Notes: generated by a model from the sequence alone, not told the origin. A DNA stretch of 64,000 nucleotides from Algoriphagus aquimarinus (GCF_900112005.1 NZ_FOKK01000006.1:186001-250000); one strand, 5' to 3'; counted from the stretch's first letter, positions 27,393-37,007 are shown. Program-made: numbers and translations.

Positions 27393-29819
27393 ATGCTCAA
27401 AAACTACTTTAAAATCGCCTGGAGAAATCTTCAAAAAAAGAAGGTGTATTCATTTATCAATATTGTAGGATTGGGTGTTGGCATGGCTTGTTGTGTGCTG
27501 ATTTTCATGTTTGTGCAGGATGAACTTTCCTATGATAACTACCATGAAAAAGGCGATCGGATTTATCGGGTTCTTCATGGGGAAGCGGCAGTTGATGGAG
27601 TGGAAGAAGGAAGTTCCACAGAAGACTTTTGGGTTTGGGGAAACGCTCCGATTGGACCAGCTATGCAGCTTGATTTTCCGGAGATCGAAAAAGTGGTTCA
27701 GTTCTCAGGTAGAGCAGATATTCTTTTCACTGTAAACGATCAAACTCAGCAGGAAGAGGGTGTTTTTTTTATGGATTCCACCGTTTTTGAGGTGTTCAGT
27801 TGGGAGCTAGTGGAAGGAAATCCAAAGACAGCGTTAGTAGCTCCGTTTTCTGTGGTTTTGACGGAGAGCACTGCCAGGAAATACTTTGGTGATGTTGCTG
27901 CACTTGGTAAAACCATAAAAGGAAGCGAGGCTGCAGGAAGAGCAGATGCTGGGGACTACACGGTTACCGGAGTAATGAAAGATCTACCGTCCAATTCACA
28001 TTTTAAATTCAACACCTTACTTTCTCTCAGTACATTTAAGCAGTCCCGGCCAGGAATTTTTGATGCTTGGGGCTACGTGGATACCTACACCTATTTCTTG
28101 GCAAATAAGCAATTTGATCAGGCGAATTTTCAAGCGAAAGTCCCTGGGTTTATAGAAAAAAGAGCTGGCGAAGATAATGGCCCAAATTATACTATAGCGA
28201 TAGAGCCATTGAAAGATGTTTATCTCAGAACCGTAGCTCAGCGGCAGCCAGGCGATACGGGTTCGCTGACAAATATTTATGTGTTTTCCGTCATAGGATT
28301 ATTCATTTTGGCGATAGCCATGATCAATTTTATGAATTTATCTACGGCGCGATCCATGGAGCGGGCAAAGGAAGTTGGGATCAGAAAATCCATCGGTGCA
28401 GATCGAAATAGCTTGATAATTCAGTTTTTGGGAGAGTCCTTGATCATTGTGATTCTCGCTGCTATAGTCGCGGTGATTTTCGTGTCAGTGGCGCTACCGA
28501 TGATGAATAATCTTACGGGAAAAGTGCTTGAGGTAAATCGAGTGATCAATTGGCAAACCATTCCAGTGTTTTTTGGGATAGTAGTTGCGATTGGCCTTTT
28601 GGCAGGATCTTATCCAGCATTTGTACTATCGAGCTTCAGACCGGTTTCTATTTTGAAAGGGATCAATAAATCAGATGCCCGAGGAGTGAATTTGCGAAAA
28701 GGATTGGTTGTCTTTCAGTTTAGTCTTTCCATTGCCTTGATAGCAGGTACTATCATCGTGTATTCTCAGATGAGTCATTTGCTAGACAAGGACATGGGGT
28801 TTGACAAGGAGCAGATGCTTGTGATCGACTACAATTACGATGAGCAAGTCAATAATGTGTCATCAGCTTTGGAAAGTGAATTAGAGAATATTCCAACGAT
28901 TCAATCGGTGGCCTTTTCACGGTCTGTGCCAGGTAGCCATTTCCCAAATGCCGGAACAACGATTGAAAGCCCTGAAGGAGAGATGGTCATGATGGGTCAG
29001 GGTATTTTTCAGGTTGGTTTGGATTTTATTAATCATTTCGATCTTGAATTAGTTGCGGGAAGATCTTATTCCAGAGATTACCCTTCGGATTCCACGTCGG
29101 CTTTGGTACTGAATGAAGCGGCTGCCAGACAATATGGCTATGCTAATCCTGCGGATATCGTTGGGAAAAAGTTTGACCAGTGGGGAAGAGCCGGGGAGGT
29201 AATCGGGGTAGTCAAAGATTTTAACTATATCTCTTTGCACAGCAAGGTGGAGCCATTGACCCTTCCGTTTGAGGCATATGCTAGTAGGTATGTGAGTTTG
29301 AAGGTGTCGGGAGATGATATTCCCGCTACGCTGTCAGAAGTAGAAAAAGTATGGAAGCAACTAGCTCCACATCGTCCTTTTATCTATAGCTTTTTGAATG
29401 AAGATTTCAATAAGCAATATGAGTCAGACTTCAGGTTCAGACAGATTTTTACCACCTTCTCTATATTGGCTATTTTGATTGCCTGCTTGGGATTGTTAGG
29501 TCTAGCTACTTACACAGCTGAGCAGAGAACCAAAGAGATAGGCATCCGAAAAGTGTTGGGAGCAAATATCGGAAGCATCGTGGGATTGCTTTCCAAAGAC
29601 TTTATCAAGTTGGTTTTGGTGGCGATTGTAGTCGCTACTCCTTTGGCTTGGTTTGCGATGAACAAATGGCTGGAAGGATTTGCCTATCAGGTGCCAGTTC
29701 ATTGGTGTATATTCTTGGTTTCTGGCTTGTTAGCGGTGATTGTGGCTCTAGTCACTATAAGTTCCCAAGCGATCAAAGCGGCGATGATGAATCCGGTGAA
29801 GAGTTTGAAAAGTGAGTAG
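27393..29819 (+). CDS. FtsX/MacB-type ABC transporter permease (third of three)
   Basis: 808 residues. It starts MLKNYFKIAWRNLQKKK and keeps DELSYDNYHEKGDRIYRV, which matches the first permease (HELSYDKYHANADRIYRV). FtsX motifs are VGIRKSIGAD (about 331) and IGIRKVLGAN (about 715), with four helices around each. The closest relative in the window by eye is the first permease. The ATPase partner is not in the window. Behind it lies a 206-bp gap containing repeated TAAGTATCAAGTA sequence. The upstream copy of the shared element suggests induction by the same signal as the second permease. Confidence 0.92.
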   Translation: MLKNYFKIAWRNLQKKKVYSFINIVGLGVGMACCVLIFMFVQDELSYDNYHEKGDRIYRVLHGEAAVDGVEEGSSTEDFWVWGNAPIGPAMQLDFPEIEKVVQFSGRADILFTVNDQTQQEEGVFFMDSTVFEVFSWELVEGNPKTALVAPFSVVLTESTARKYFGDVAALGKTIKGSEAAGRADAGDYTVTGVMKDLPSNSHFKFNTLLSLSTFKQSRPGIFDAWGYVDTYTYFLANKQFDQANFQAKVPGFIEKRAGEDNGPNYTIAIEPLKDVYLRTVAQRQPGDTGSLTNIYVFSVIGLFILAIAMINFMNLSTARSMERAKEVGIRKSIGADRNSLIIQFLGESLIIVILAAIVAVIFVSVALPMMNNLTGKVLEVNRVINWQTIPVFFGIVVAIGLLAGSYPAFVLSSFRPVSILKGINKSDARGVNLRKGLVVFQFSLSIALIAGTIIVYSQMSHLLDKDMGFDKEQMLVIDYNYDEQVNNVSSALESELENIPTIQSVAFSRSVPGSHFPNAGTTIESPEGEMVMMGQGIFQVGLDFINHFDLELVAGRSYSRDYPSDSTSALVLNEAAARQYGYANPADIVGKKFDQWGRAGEVIGVVKDFNYISLHSKVEPLTLPFEAYASRYVSLKVSGDDIPATLSEVEKVWKQLAPHRPFIYSFLNEDFNKQYESDFRFRQIFTTFSILAILIACLGLLGLATYTAEQRTKEIGIRKVLGANIGSIVGLLSKDFIKLVLVAIVVATPLAWFAMNKWLEGFAYQVPVHWCIFLVSGLLAVIVALVTISSQAIKAAMMNPVKSLKSE

Positions 29820-30025
29820 TAAGTATTTAGTAGCAAGACATAAGTATCAAGTACTAAGTTGCTGGATAATAGAGCCAAGAATCTAGAATATGTTCCTTGT
29901 TAATATGGAATTTCATGTTGTAGGTGTGTTTCTCGCGCTGGAGCAGCATGTGCTCAACCTTTGTGTTTTTTTTGAAGCTCGAAGGTTTGGTACACTTTAA
30001 CTTCTGGTTAAACTTTTAATAACTT

Positions 30026-30526
30026 TCAATAGGTAATCGCTATAATTTCAAACGTTCTATTTTCTCTAGCCAGCTTTAAAACTGCTTGTTCTCCTACTTT
30101 TAAGCCAATCAGGATTTTGGCTATAGGAGAGATAAATGAGATTTTCCCTTTTGAAATATCTGATTCATCCACTCCCACGATTTGGTAGTTTTCAAGTTTT
30201 GAACTGTTGCCGATTTTGAGTGTGACAGTAGCTCCAAAACGGATTTCATTTTTAGGTTGCTCATCTAGCTCCACTACTTTGGCGGTAGCAATTCTATCTT
30301 CCAGTAGATGTAGTTTCGAAGAAATATAATTTGATGCTATTCGCTTTTCTTGTTCGGTGGCGGCTTCTATCGAGCTTTTTTCATTGATCAATGCCTGTTT
30401 TTCGGCCAACAATTCTTCCATTCCATTTGGAGTGATGTAATTGGTGACACCAGTTGGTAAGTCTGCTCTGGGTGGTACTAATGGTATTTCTTCCTGATCT
30501 TCTTCTTTTACAAATCCTCTACTCAT
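30026..30526 (-). CDS. GreA/GreB-family transcription elongation factor
   Basis: 166 residues. An N-terminal coiled coil (NGMEELLAEKQALINEKSSI through RIATAKVV) carries acidic residues near its tip. A C-terminal FKBP-like domain follows: GATVTLKI, YQIVGVDESDISKGKISFISPIAKILIGLKVGEQA. GreA and GreB bind the RNA polymerase secondary channel and stimulate cleavage of backtracked RNA. The N-terminus (GFVKEEDQEEIPLVPPRADLP) is the longer, acidic/proline form typical of the Bacteroidota GreB-like proteins. A single-gene unit convergent with the third permease. Confidence 0.9.
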   Translation of the reverse strand: MSRGFVKEEDQEEIPLVPPRADLPTGVTNYITPNGMEELLAEKQALINEKSSIEAATEQEKRIASNYISSKLHLLEDRIATAKVVELDEQPKNEIRFGATVTLKIGNSSKLENYQIVGVDESDISKGKISFISPIAKILIGLKVGEQAVLKLARENRTFEIIAITY

Positions 30527-30671
30527 GAGTTCGTTGGTTTAGGTATATGCTACCCTGAATAATGAATTGAAAGACAATTAAGTTTCATGACGAGTGGATC
30601 ACCTAGTCCTAATAGGCTGTTCATGAATGAAAAGCAAAAAGAGATTTGACGTGGTAATCAGGAATAGAAAA

Positions 30672-30707
30672 GCGCAAAGTATAACCAGGCCTAGTTATAC
30701 TTTGCGC
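30672..30707 (-). terminator. Strong hairpin terminator after the NTF2-like gene
   Basis: GCGCAAAGTATAAC (30672-30685) pairs perfectly with GTTATACTTTGCGC (30694-30707) around an 8-nt loop. It lies 12 bp downstream of the stop of the minus-strand gene ending at 30719, with TTTT following on that strand. Confidence 0.8.
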
Positions 30708-30718
30708 CTAATGGGAGA

Positions 30719-31186
30719 TTATTTATTCTGGTTAGGTCCGGGTGTTGAGATGTCGATGACGTTTTTCCATTCCCCATTTTTTTGCTTTCTCCAGATACTC
30801 ACTGCTTTGTTGTTTTCAGTTTGTATTTGTCCAGAGGAGTCAGGAAAAGAAATTTGCGAATCTTCAATTATATAGGCCATATCTCCACTTTCTGAGACCA
30901 CCACATTCTGTGGCTGCCAGCTAATTCGAAAGCCCGGTATTTTAAAGCTTTCTTCAACCATATTTTTTATAGCATCCTTTCCTTGCAATGGTTCTTGACC
31001 TGCTGATAAAAGAATAGCATCTTCCGCCCAATAATCCACTGTTTTTTCAACATCACCAGTTGATGCTACCTGAGACCATTCTCTGCTTATCTGCATGATT
31101 TTTTCTCCTTCGGCTTTAGTGTCAAACTTTTTTTGAGTGCAACTCAAAGCTAGAAATGCACAAATTAGTATGGCTGTGTTTTTCAT
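30719..31186 (-). CDS. NTF2/SnoaL-like (DUF4440-type) lipoprotein
   Basis: 155 residues. A signal peptide ends in a lipobox (ICAFLALSC, Cys16). The mature chain has the cone-like NTF2 fold: ISREWSQVASTGDVEKTVDYWAEDA, LSAGQEPLQGKDAIKNMVEE and VVSESGDMAYIIEDS. A final strand reads KAVSIWRKQKNGEWKNVID. Such proteins are either ketosteroid-isomerase-like enzymes or ligand binders; no catalytic set is convincing here. Monocistronic, with a strong terminator. Confidence 0.85.
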   Translation of the reverse strand: MKNTAILICAFLALSCTQKKFDTKAEGEKIMQISREWSQVASTGDVEKTVDYWAEDAILLSAGQEPLQGKDAIKNMVEESFKIPGFRISWQPQNVVVSESGDMAYIIEDSQISFPDSSGQIQTENNKAVSIWRKQKNGEWKNVIDISTPGPNQNK

Positions 31187-31381
31187 AATTGAAGTGGTTT
31201 CAAAGTTGAATGATTGCTTTTAAGCTTGCGTAAAATAGTGCGTAACTCATTTAAATTTAGTGAGTTATTTTCTAATAATCTAGGGTTGTAACCTTAGCAA
31301 GAATATGTTTTAGCCTCACTTTTGATGAGGTGTTTCATATACTAAGAAATAAAAATTTGCAGTCATGAAGTTCGCTTAGTC

Positions 31382-31714
31382 CTACATCATGGAGAAGATA
31401 TTCAACAGGAGTAATAGGCTGCTTATAGTCAATACTGTGTAATTCAAAATCCTCCAAAGTATTTGAGGCAACTTTAGACTGATGTTACTGAGAGTAATTG
31501 ATGCGATGCAAAAGACAATACTGAGCAGTGTTGTGTCCCATCTTCCATGCAAGAAATCAGGAAAGTAGCTTTTGAAAATAGTAACATTCTCTGCTTGGGT
31601 AGATCCCATGTCAATGACATAAATCCACAACGCATAGATAGAAAGAGGAATTAATAAGCATCCTAAACTCACTAAGGAATATAATTTTAATCGACTTTGA
31701 TTTGCGCTATTCAT
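31382..31714 (-). CDS. Small integral membrane protein of unknown function
   Basis: 110 residues with three hydrophobic segments: LYSLVSLGCLLIPLSIYALWI (about 11-31), TTLLSIVFCIASITLSNISL (about 60-79) and YTVLTISSLLLLLNIFSMM at the C-terminus. A short polar loop with DMGSTQAENV lies between the first two. No family recognised. The helix pattern and the clean ATG support coding, but the role is open. Confidence 0.55.
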   Translation of the reverse strand: MNSANQSRLKLYSLVSLGCLLIPLSIYALWIYVIDMGSTQAENVTIFKSYFPDFLHGRWDTTLLSIVFCIASITLSNISLKLPQILWRILNYTVLTISSLLLLLNIFSMM

Positions 31715-31779
31715 AGGTGAGTTTTAAATGTATGACTTGAAAGCTATGGTCTTAGGCAAGTCTCAAGGTACACGATTAT

Positions 31780-31820
31780 AAACCCAAAAAGCGTAGTTTC
31801 CGACTACGCTTTTTGGGTTT
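31780..31820 (-). terminator. Long perfect hairpin terminator after the DsrE-like gene
   Basis: AAACCCAAAAAGCGTAG (31780-31796) pairs with CTACGCTTTTTGGGTTT (31804-31820); one more T-A pair closes a five-base loop. It lies 77 bp past the stop of the minus-strand gene ending at 31897 and supplies its own U-rich arm. Confidence 0.85.
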
Positions 31821-31896
31821 AATTCTTAAACACATACATCCCTTTCTTCGCCAAATAGGCTAGGATAAGAGATAAAGGAGTTTGTATAGACTCACT

Positions 31897-32577
31897 TTAA
31901 TTGCCGGCAAAAATATACCCGCATCCATTCTCCTGTGCTCTGCCTAGAGCCCAAACTCCCGAAGGAACGATTTGAATACCTGGTTCTACGGCAGCTACCC
32001 ATTCATTATATACCTCAGTGGCATCAAGTCCCATTTGCTGAGCAAGTACTCCGCTGTATACAGAAATGGCCAGATTGCAAACACAAAACATAGCTCCTCT
32101 AGCTTGCAAAGCTTTAATTCCCTGAATTACTGGCATTGGGAAGTCACCTTCCTTTGGCTCGAAATATGGATTTCTTAAGGAGAATTTTTTTGTAGCATTA
32201 TCATTTACTCCAAATACTTCCCCCAGATTATATTTTTTCCAAAGGCTGGATTTGAAGGCAAAGGGAATTGCATTATGTCTTAATACCGTCATTGCTGTGA
32301 TGTCGCTATCACTTGAGCCTGTTTCATTGTTACTCAGGTAAAAGGCCCAGTTCCAAATTATAGGAAAACCATCATGTGGAGTAGATCCGTCATAGACAAT
32401 ACGATGAGTTCCTTTGATGTTTTTGAACCATTCGTCAGCGCTAGCCATCTGTTCGGCATCGAAGGATAAATTTTCCGCATAGATGGGATTTGTGATCATG
32501 GCGAGAGTTCCTGTTGTAGCTCCCATCAGTACCGATCCCATAAATTTTCTTCTTGAATTTGTTTCCTTGGTTTTCAT
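31897..32577 (-). CDS. Tat-exported DsrE-like protein
   Basis: 226 residues. A twin-arginine signal (NSRRKFMGS followed by a weakly hydrophobic Ala/Gly/Thr stretch) predicts folded export. The mature part resembles the DsrE/DsrF superfamily: FPIIWNWAFYLSNNE, ITAMTVLRHNAIPFAF, a central KALQARGAMFCVCNLA with two cysteines, and the closing IVPSGVWALGRAQENGCGYIFAG. In Dsr and Tus proteins a cysteine near this position carries sulfur; the CVC pair could do the same. Tat export may reflect a bound cofactor, but none is recognisable. It is transcribed alone and ends at a strong terminator. Fold assignment moderate, function inferred. Confidence 0.7.
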   Translation of the reverse strand: MKTKETNSRRKFMGSVLMGATTGTLAMITNPIYAENLSFDAEQMASADEWFKNIKGTHRIVYDGSTPHDGFPIIWNWAFYLSNNETGSSDSDITAMTVLRHNAIPFAFKSSLWKKYNLGEVFGVNDNATKKFSLRNPYFEPKEGDFPMPVIQGIKALQARGAMFCVCNLAISVYSGVLAQQMGLDATEVYNEWVAAVEPGIQIVPSGVWALGRAQENGCGYIFAGN

Positions 32578-32885
32578 GCTAGTTTATTTAGAATTATCAA
32601 TGCTATACTTGTTTTCATAGTACTCAATGATGGGTTTGATTCGGTCTACTTGATGCTGCCTAATAGAAAAAGTCGGCAAATGAAAACGGGAACAATGACT
32701 TCTTCCATCCTTTTGTAGGATGTCTGTGATAAGCCAAACCATCAGCAAACAATACTACATGTTGTTAGCTGGAATCACTTTCAGTATTTCATCAATCCCT
32801 AGGACCTATTGGTCATATACAAAAATATCCTGTACCATTAGTGCATAACAGACACAGGATAAAGGGGTAATGTCTTGGGATTAAA
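32578..32885. other. 308-bp intergenic region with terminator of the hybrid regulator
   Basis: No gene is visible between the start of the DsrE-like gene and the end of the hybrid regulator, both on the minus strand. The left part should hold the DsrE-like gene's promoter, not resolved. The right end holds the hairpin at 32826-32861. Confidence 0.5.
32822..32861 (-). terminator. Hairpin terminator after the hybrid regulator
   Basis: TATCCTGT (32826-32833) pairs with ACAGGATA (32854-32861) around a 20-nt loop. On the minus strand a TTTTT run follows directly. It starts 25 bp past the stop of the gene ending at 32886. Confidence 0.65.
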
Positions 32886-35800
32886 CTATTTGTGTATTGT
32901 GCTTGGGGCAAATCCAAATTCCTCTTTGAAGGCTCTACTAAACCAGGAAGGATCATTGAATCCTACAGCATAGCCAACTTCCGAAACCGTCTTATCGCTA
33001 GTTTGGAGCAATTCCTTAGCTTGCTGAAGACGAATAGAACGTATAAAAATTGCCGTGGATTTGCCTGTAATAGCTTTCAGTTTTCTATACACCTGTGACT
33101 CGCTCAAACTTAAGCCAAAGGCCAAATGTCTTGATGAAAAAGAAGGGTCATCCAACTCTTTTCGTATGAGAGCAATAGCCCGCTTGAGAAACTTGGCTTC
33201 CGGACTTTCGCTCCTTTTGGTTAGAATTCCGTTAAATCCATCTTGCTGGAATTTCTGTCTCATTTTACTGCGTAGCAAAATCAGTTGGTCCAGTCGGGTA
33301 AAAAGTTCGTCCTTATTAAATGGCTTAGATAAAAATGCATCTGCTCCATGCGACAGTCCTATGATGCGATCTGTGGAGGAAGCTCTGGCAGTAAGAATTA
33401 TGATGGGAATATGATCTGTGCGCTGATCAGATTTCAACTTGGAGCAAACTTCATAGCCGGTTATGCCGGGCATCATCACGTCACAAATAATGATATCAGG
33501 CACTTTCTCCAAAGCTAATTTGATTCCTTCTTCGCCATTTAATGCATGTACTATATCATATTTCCCACCAAGACATGACTTTAAATAGAAAGCGACGTCA
33601 ATATTGTCTTCAATGATCAGCGCTAGTGGAAGGTCAGATTCTTCCTGGAGAATTTCTTCTGGATACTCTGAGTATTCAAGTTCAAAATGGTTCGTGGGAA
33701 TCTCATTCAGGTTAACCTCCGTTGTGATTGTGGCATTTCTACTAATCGGGATTTGAACGATGAATTCACTTCCTTTTTCAAGTTTGCTCTGAACAGAGAC
33801 TGATCCATTCATTAGTGTGACAAACTCCCGAGTAAGAGCCAAGCCTATTCCAGTTCCTTCCCCCATACGTGAGGAGGAAGAATGTACTTGATAGAAACGA
33901 TCAAAAATATGTGGAATATTATCTTCAGGTATGCCTGTGCCATTGTCTTTTACTTTAATGAAAAAATAGTGGTGACCATTAGCAGAATTTTCTTTTAGGT
34001 GAACAAGAATCTTTCCATTTGGCAGAGTGAATTTTATCGCGTTAGAAATTAGATTAGTGATGATTACAGACAGTTTTTCAGCATCAAAATCCATAGTAAG
34101 ACTTTCTACTTCTGAATACACGGTGAGTTGAATAGTTGACTTTGCAGCTAAGGATTGGAAGCTTTCACAGATGTATTTGACGAAGGGAATAACATCTGCT
34201 TGAATCAGGCTCAAATGCATTTCACCACTTTCAGCCTTTGCCGTGGTCAGTAATTCATTGACAAGTTTTAGCAATTTGCTTCCATTGCGTTGGATCATTT
34301 CCAAAGGGCGATCTGTAGCCTCTATTTCCTCATTCACCAATTTGGCTTTGATCGTTTCCACCATTCCCAAAATCACCGTTAGCGGTGTCCTGAATTCATG
34401 AGTGATATTGGTATATAGACTACTTTTGAGTTGATTGACCTCCTTTAGCCTTCGACTTTCGGCCAAAGCCAATTTTCGAGAAAGTTGAAATCTATAGAAC
34501 CAATAGGCAAGTAAAGCAGCAGCCATAAAATAGAGCAAATATGCCCACCACGATGCCCACCAAGGTGGTAATATGATTAAGGTCATTCTCAATGGCTCCT
34601 GATTCCACTCTTTCCCTCTTGCAAATCCATTGACCAATAGTGTATGGGTGCCTGAAGGAAGGTTCAGAAATTGTACTTCAGGATCTTTAAGCATATTCCA
34701 TTCCTGATCGTTAGGCAGGAGTTTGTATCCATACTCCACTTTTTTATTCATCCTGAAGTCTAAGGATGAGAATTGTAGGTAGAATGGAAACTGGTTGTGT
34801 TTGAAGGTAAGACTGGTGCTTGTTAGCAAGGGTTTTTCCAACAAGTTTGAGGGGTTATTTGCTTTATTGTTTTTATGATTGACCCTCAATTCAGAAAAAT
34901 AGAGTGGTTTGGGTTGGTCGATATTTAATAGATCTGATGGATGGAAATAGGTAACTCCACCTATTCCTCCTAGATAAATTGTGCCCTGCTCATCTTTGAA
35001 TTTGGCATGAATGTCAAATTCCTTGCTTTGGATTCCATCCTCAGTTCCGTAATGAGTAAACTTTTCTGTGTCAGGTTCGAATTTGACAATACCATCATTT
35101 GTGCCAAGCCAAAGTTGGCCATTATCGTCGTCTTGGATACTATAAATTATGGCATTTGGAAACTGTTGATTTTCAGTCCATGATTTGAATTTATTCTCTC
35201 CCAAGAAGAGGTTCAGGCCATGTCGACTACCAATCCAAACCCGATCACTTCGATCAAATAAAATGTCATAAACTGTATTATGAGAGAGGGTTTTCTCTTG
35301 TCCTACTTTCCTCGAATAGTTTTCAAAAATCGGGTTTTGATAAGTAGGCGATTCAAAGCTAAGTTTGGTCACTCCGGCCTGAGTACCTATCCAAATATTA
35401 CCGCTTTTATCAATCCGTATGCACTGCGAAAAATCATTGCTGAGTGAATTTGCATCAGACTTAGCATGACTATACCTGAAAAAGTGGTAATCATTTTCAT
35501 CAGTGAATTCCAAACGAAAAACACCCTGTCCATTCGTAGCGCCCCAAATATTTTGATTAGCGTCTATTGCAAGATCCTTTAAGAAATCATTGTTTAAGGA
35601 GTTTTGATTAGTTGGATCAAAGTGAAAGACTAGGAATTCAGGATTACTTGGATCAAAAGAATTCAAGTCTATCATGTTTAATCCGCGGGTGGTGGCTATC
35701 CAGAGTCTGTTGTTTTTGCTATCCTTTTTGATAGACCTCACTACCGCCCCAGAGATACTTTTGGGCTTGTTTTGATTTTCTTTGAAAAAGTAATTTTTGC

Positions 35801-37007
35801 CACCACGGATTAAGTTTAGCCCACCATCAGAAGTACCAACCCAGAGATCCAATCCATCTCGTAAAATCGAGAAAATCACATTGTCGTTAAGTGAATGATC
35901 ACCATTAAGATCCTTGGAAATATTCTTGAAATACGGTTCTGAGAAATCAATCTGATTTAGTGAATTGGCAGTTCCTACCAAGATCTGCTTCTCCGAAATG
36001 CGAAGTAATGATTGCACCGTACCGCTACTTAAACTTATGTTTTGCTCGTTATTATAGATGATTTTCCTTACTACCGACTGAGTTTTCCAATTGAAAAGAT
36101 AGAGGCCGCTTCCGGTTCCTACCCATACTTGTGAGTCACTCTCCCTTAGAAATGATATTACATGTTTGGTAGGAGAAAGGCCTGTTTCTGCCAGATTAAA
36201 ATGCTTTATAGACTTCTTGCCAAAATCATAGATAAACAAGCCAAAATCACTTCCTATAAGTAGCTCTTGTTTAGTAGGATAAAAGGCTTGCACATGGCCT
36301 TGAACTACGGTCTCTGGATTAGCTCCAAAAGAATTCCTGTCTGCGGGATCTGCTTTGTAGATAAGGCCATTTGGAGTGCCTATCCAAAGTTTATTTTCTG
36401 CATCTAAAAACAGCGCGCTCAATGGTTCACCTTTAAAATATCTTGTTTGCTTGCGTGAATCGCTTGTCAAATGATGAAGACCTGAAATCCGAGAACTCAC
36501 CCAGATGTCTCCATTTTGATCGTTTAGTAGAGCTGAAATAATTTCGTTCTCATCGGTAGACTTGTCTAGAGAAACTCTGTGAAAAACACCCTGATCAGGA
36601 TCATAATAGCTTAAGCCATTTCCAATCGTTCCGGCCCATATTTTACCCTCGTAATCCTCTAAGATTTTGTTAACCAGATCCCCTGAAATTGTGGTAGAAT
36701 CGCTTTCACTGTATTTGAATATTTTGAACTCTCTTCCATCAAATCTATTTAAGCCATCCTGTGTAGCAATCCACACGAAGCCATTTTTATCTTGTATTAA
36801 ATCATTTATGGAAACTTGAGAGAGTCCATCTTCAAGATTATAGTAGTTGATACGTGTATAAGCAGTTTGGGCAATGACAGGAGTACCTAGGAGTGATATA
36901 AGATTCACCGCTAAAAAGAAAATATTGAGTGTATTTAACTTTTTGCTGAGCTCACCAGATTCTTGCTGGTATTTGAAAAAATATATCAAGTAGCGATAAA
37001 AGAGCAT
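32886..37007 (-). CDS. One-component hybrid two-component regulator (propeller sensor, kinase, receiver, AraC)
   Basis: 1373 residues. A signal/anchor segment (FFLAVNLISLLGTPVIAQ) is followed by two seven-bladed regulator propellers with many repeats such as GFVWIATQDGLNRFDG and KIWAGTIGNGLSYYDP (about 55-710). A Y_Y_Y domain follows at about 725-790, with a transmembrane helix (WWAYLLYFMAAALLAYWFY) near 800-820. HisKA carries NITHEFRTPLTV with His870, and HATPase_c carries NLISNAIKFTLPNG and GTGIGLALTREF. The receiver has VMMP with phospho-acceptor Asp1176, and a C-terminal AraC HTH follows (GFNDPSWFSRAFKEEFG). Such HTCS proteins sense oligosaccharides in the periplasm and switch on glycan-use loci. 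The regulated locus is not certain; the sulfatase 2 kb away is one candidate. Confidence 0.95.
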   Translation of the reverse strand: MLFYRYLIYFFKYQQESGELSKKLNTLNIFFLAVNLISLLGTPVIAQTAYTRINYYNLEDGLSQVSINDLIQDKNGFVWIATQDGLNRFDGREFKIFKYSESDSTTISGDLVNKILEDYEGKIWAGTIGNGLSYYDPDQGVFHRVSLDKSTDENEIISALLNDQNGDIWVSSRISGLHHLTSDSRKQTRYFKGEPLSALFLDAENKLWIGTPNGLIYKADPADRNSFGANPETVVQGHVQAFYPTKQELLIGSDFGLFIYDFGKKSIKHFNLAETGLSPTKHVISFLRESDSQVWVGTGSGLYLFNWKTQSVVRKIIYNNEQNISLSSGTVQSLLRISEKQILVGTANSLNQIDFSEPYFKNISKDLNGDHSLNDNVIFSILRDGLDLWVGTSDGGLNLIRGGKNYFFKENQNKPKSISGAVVRSIKKDSKNNRLWIATTRGLNMIDLNSFDPSNPEFLVFHFDPTNQNSLNNDFLKDLAIDANQNIWGATNGQGVFRLEFTDENDYHFFRYSHAKSDANSLSNDFSQCIRIDKSGNIWIGTQAGVTKLSFESPTYQNPIFENYSRKVGQEKTLSHNTVYDILFDRSDRVWIGSRHGLNLFLGENKFKSWTENQQFPNAIIYSIQDDDNGQLWLGTNDGIVKFEPDTEKFTHYGTEDGIQSKEFDIHAKFKDEQGTIYLGGIGGVTYFHPSDLLNIDQPKPLYFSELRVNHKNNKANNPSNLLEKPLLTSTSLTFKHNQFPFYLQFSSLDFRMNKKVEYGYKLLPNDQEWNMLKDPEVQFLNLPSGTHTLLVNGFARGKEWNQEPLRMTLIILPPWWASWWAYLLYFMAAALLAYWFYRFQLSRKLALAESRRLKEVNQLKSSLYTNITHEFRTPLTVILGMVETIKAKLVNEEIEATDRPLEMIQRNGSKLLKLVNELLTTAKAESGEMHLSLIQADVIPFVKYICESFQSLAAKSTIQLTVYSEVESLTMDFDAEKLSVIITNLISNAIKFTLPNGKILVHLKENSANGHHYFFIKVKDNGTGIPEDNIPHIFDRFYQVHSSSSRMGEGTGIGLALTREFVTLMNGSVSVQSKLEKGSEFIVQIPISRNATITTEVNLNEIPTNHFELEYSEYPEEILQEESDLPLALIIEDNIDVAFYLKSCLGGKYDIVHALNGEEGIKLALEKVPDIIICDVMMPGITGYEVCSKLKSDQRTDHIPIIILTARASSTDRIIGLSHGADAFLSKPFNKDELFTRLDQLILLRSKMRQKFQQDGFNGILTKRSESPEAKFLKRAIALIRKELDDPSFSSRHLAFGLSLSESQVYRKLKAITGKSTAIFIRSIRLQQAKELLQTSDKTVSEVGYAVGFNDPSWFSRAFKEEFGFAPSTIHK

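Noticed and set aside
19775..29819. Macrolide efflux (macB) gene names for the three permeases
   Set aside because: They lack the fused ATPase of MacB and no partner is nearby, so the substrate and a specific symbol are unsupported.
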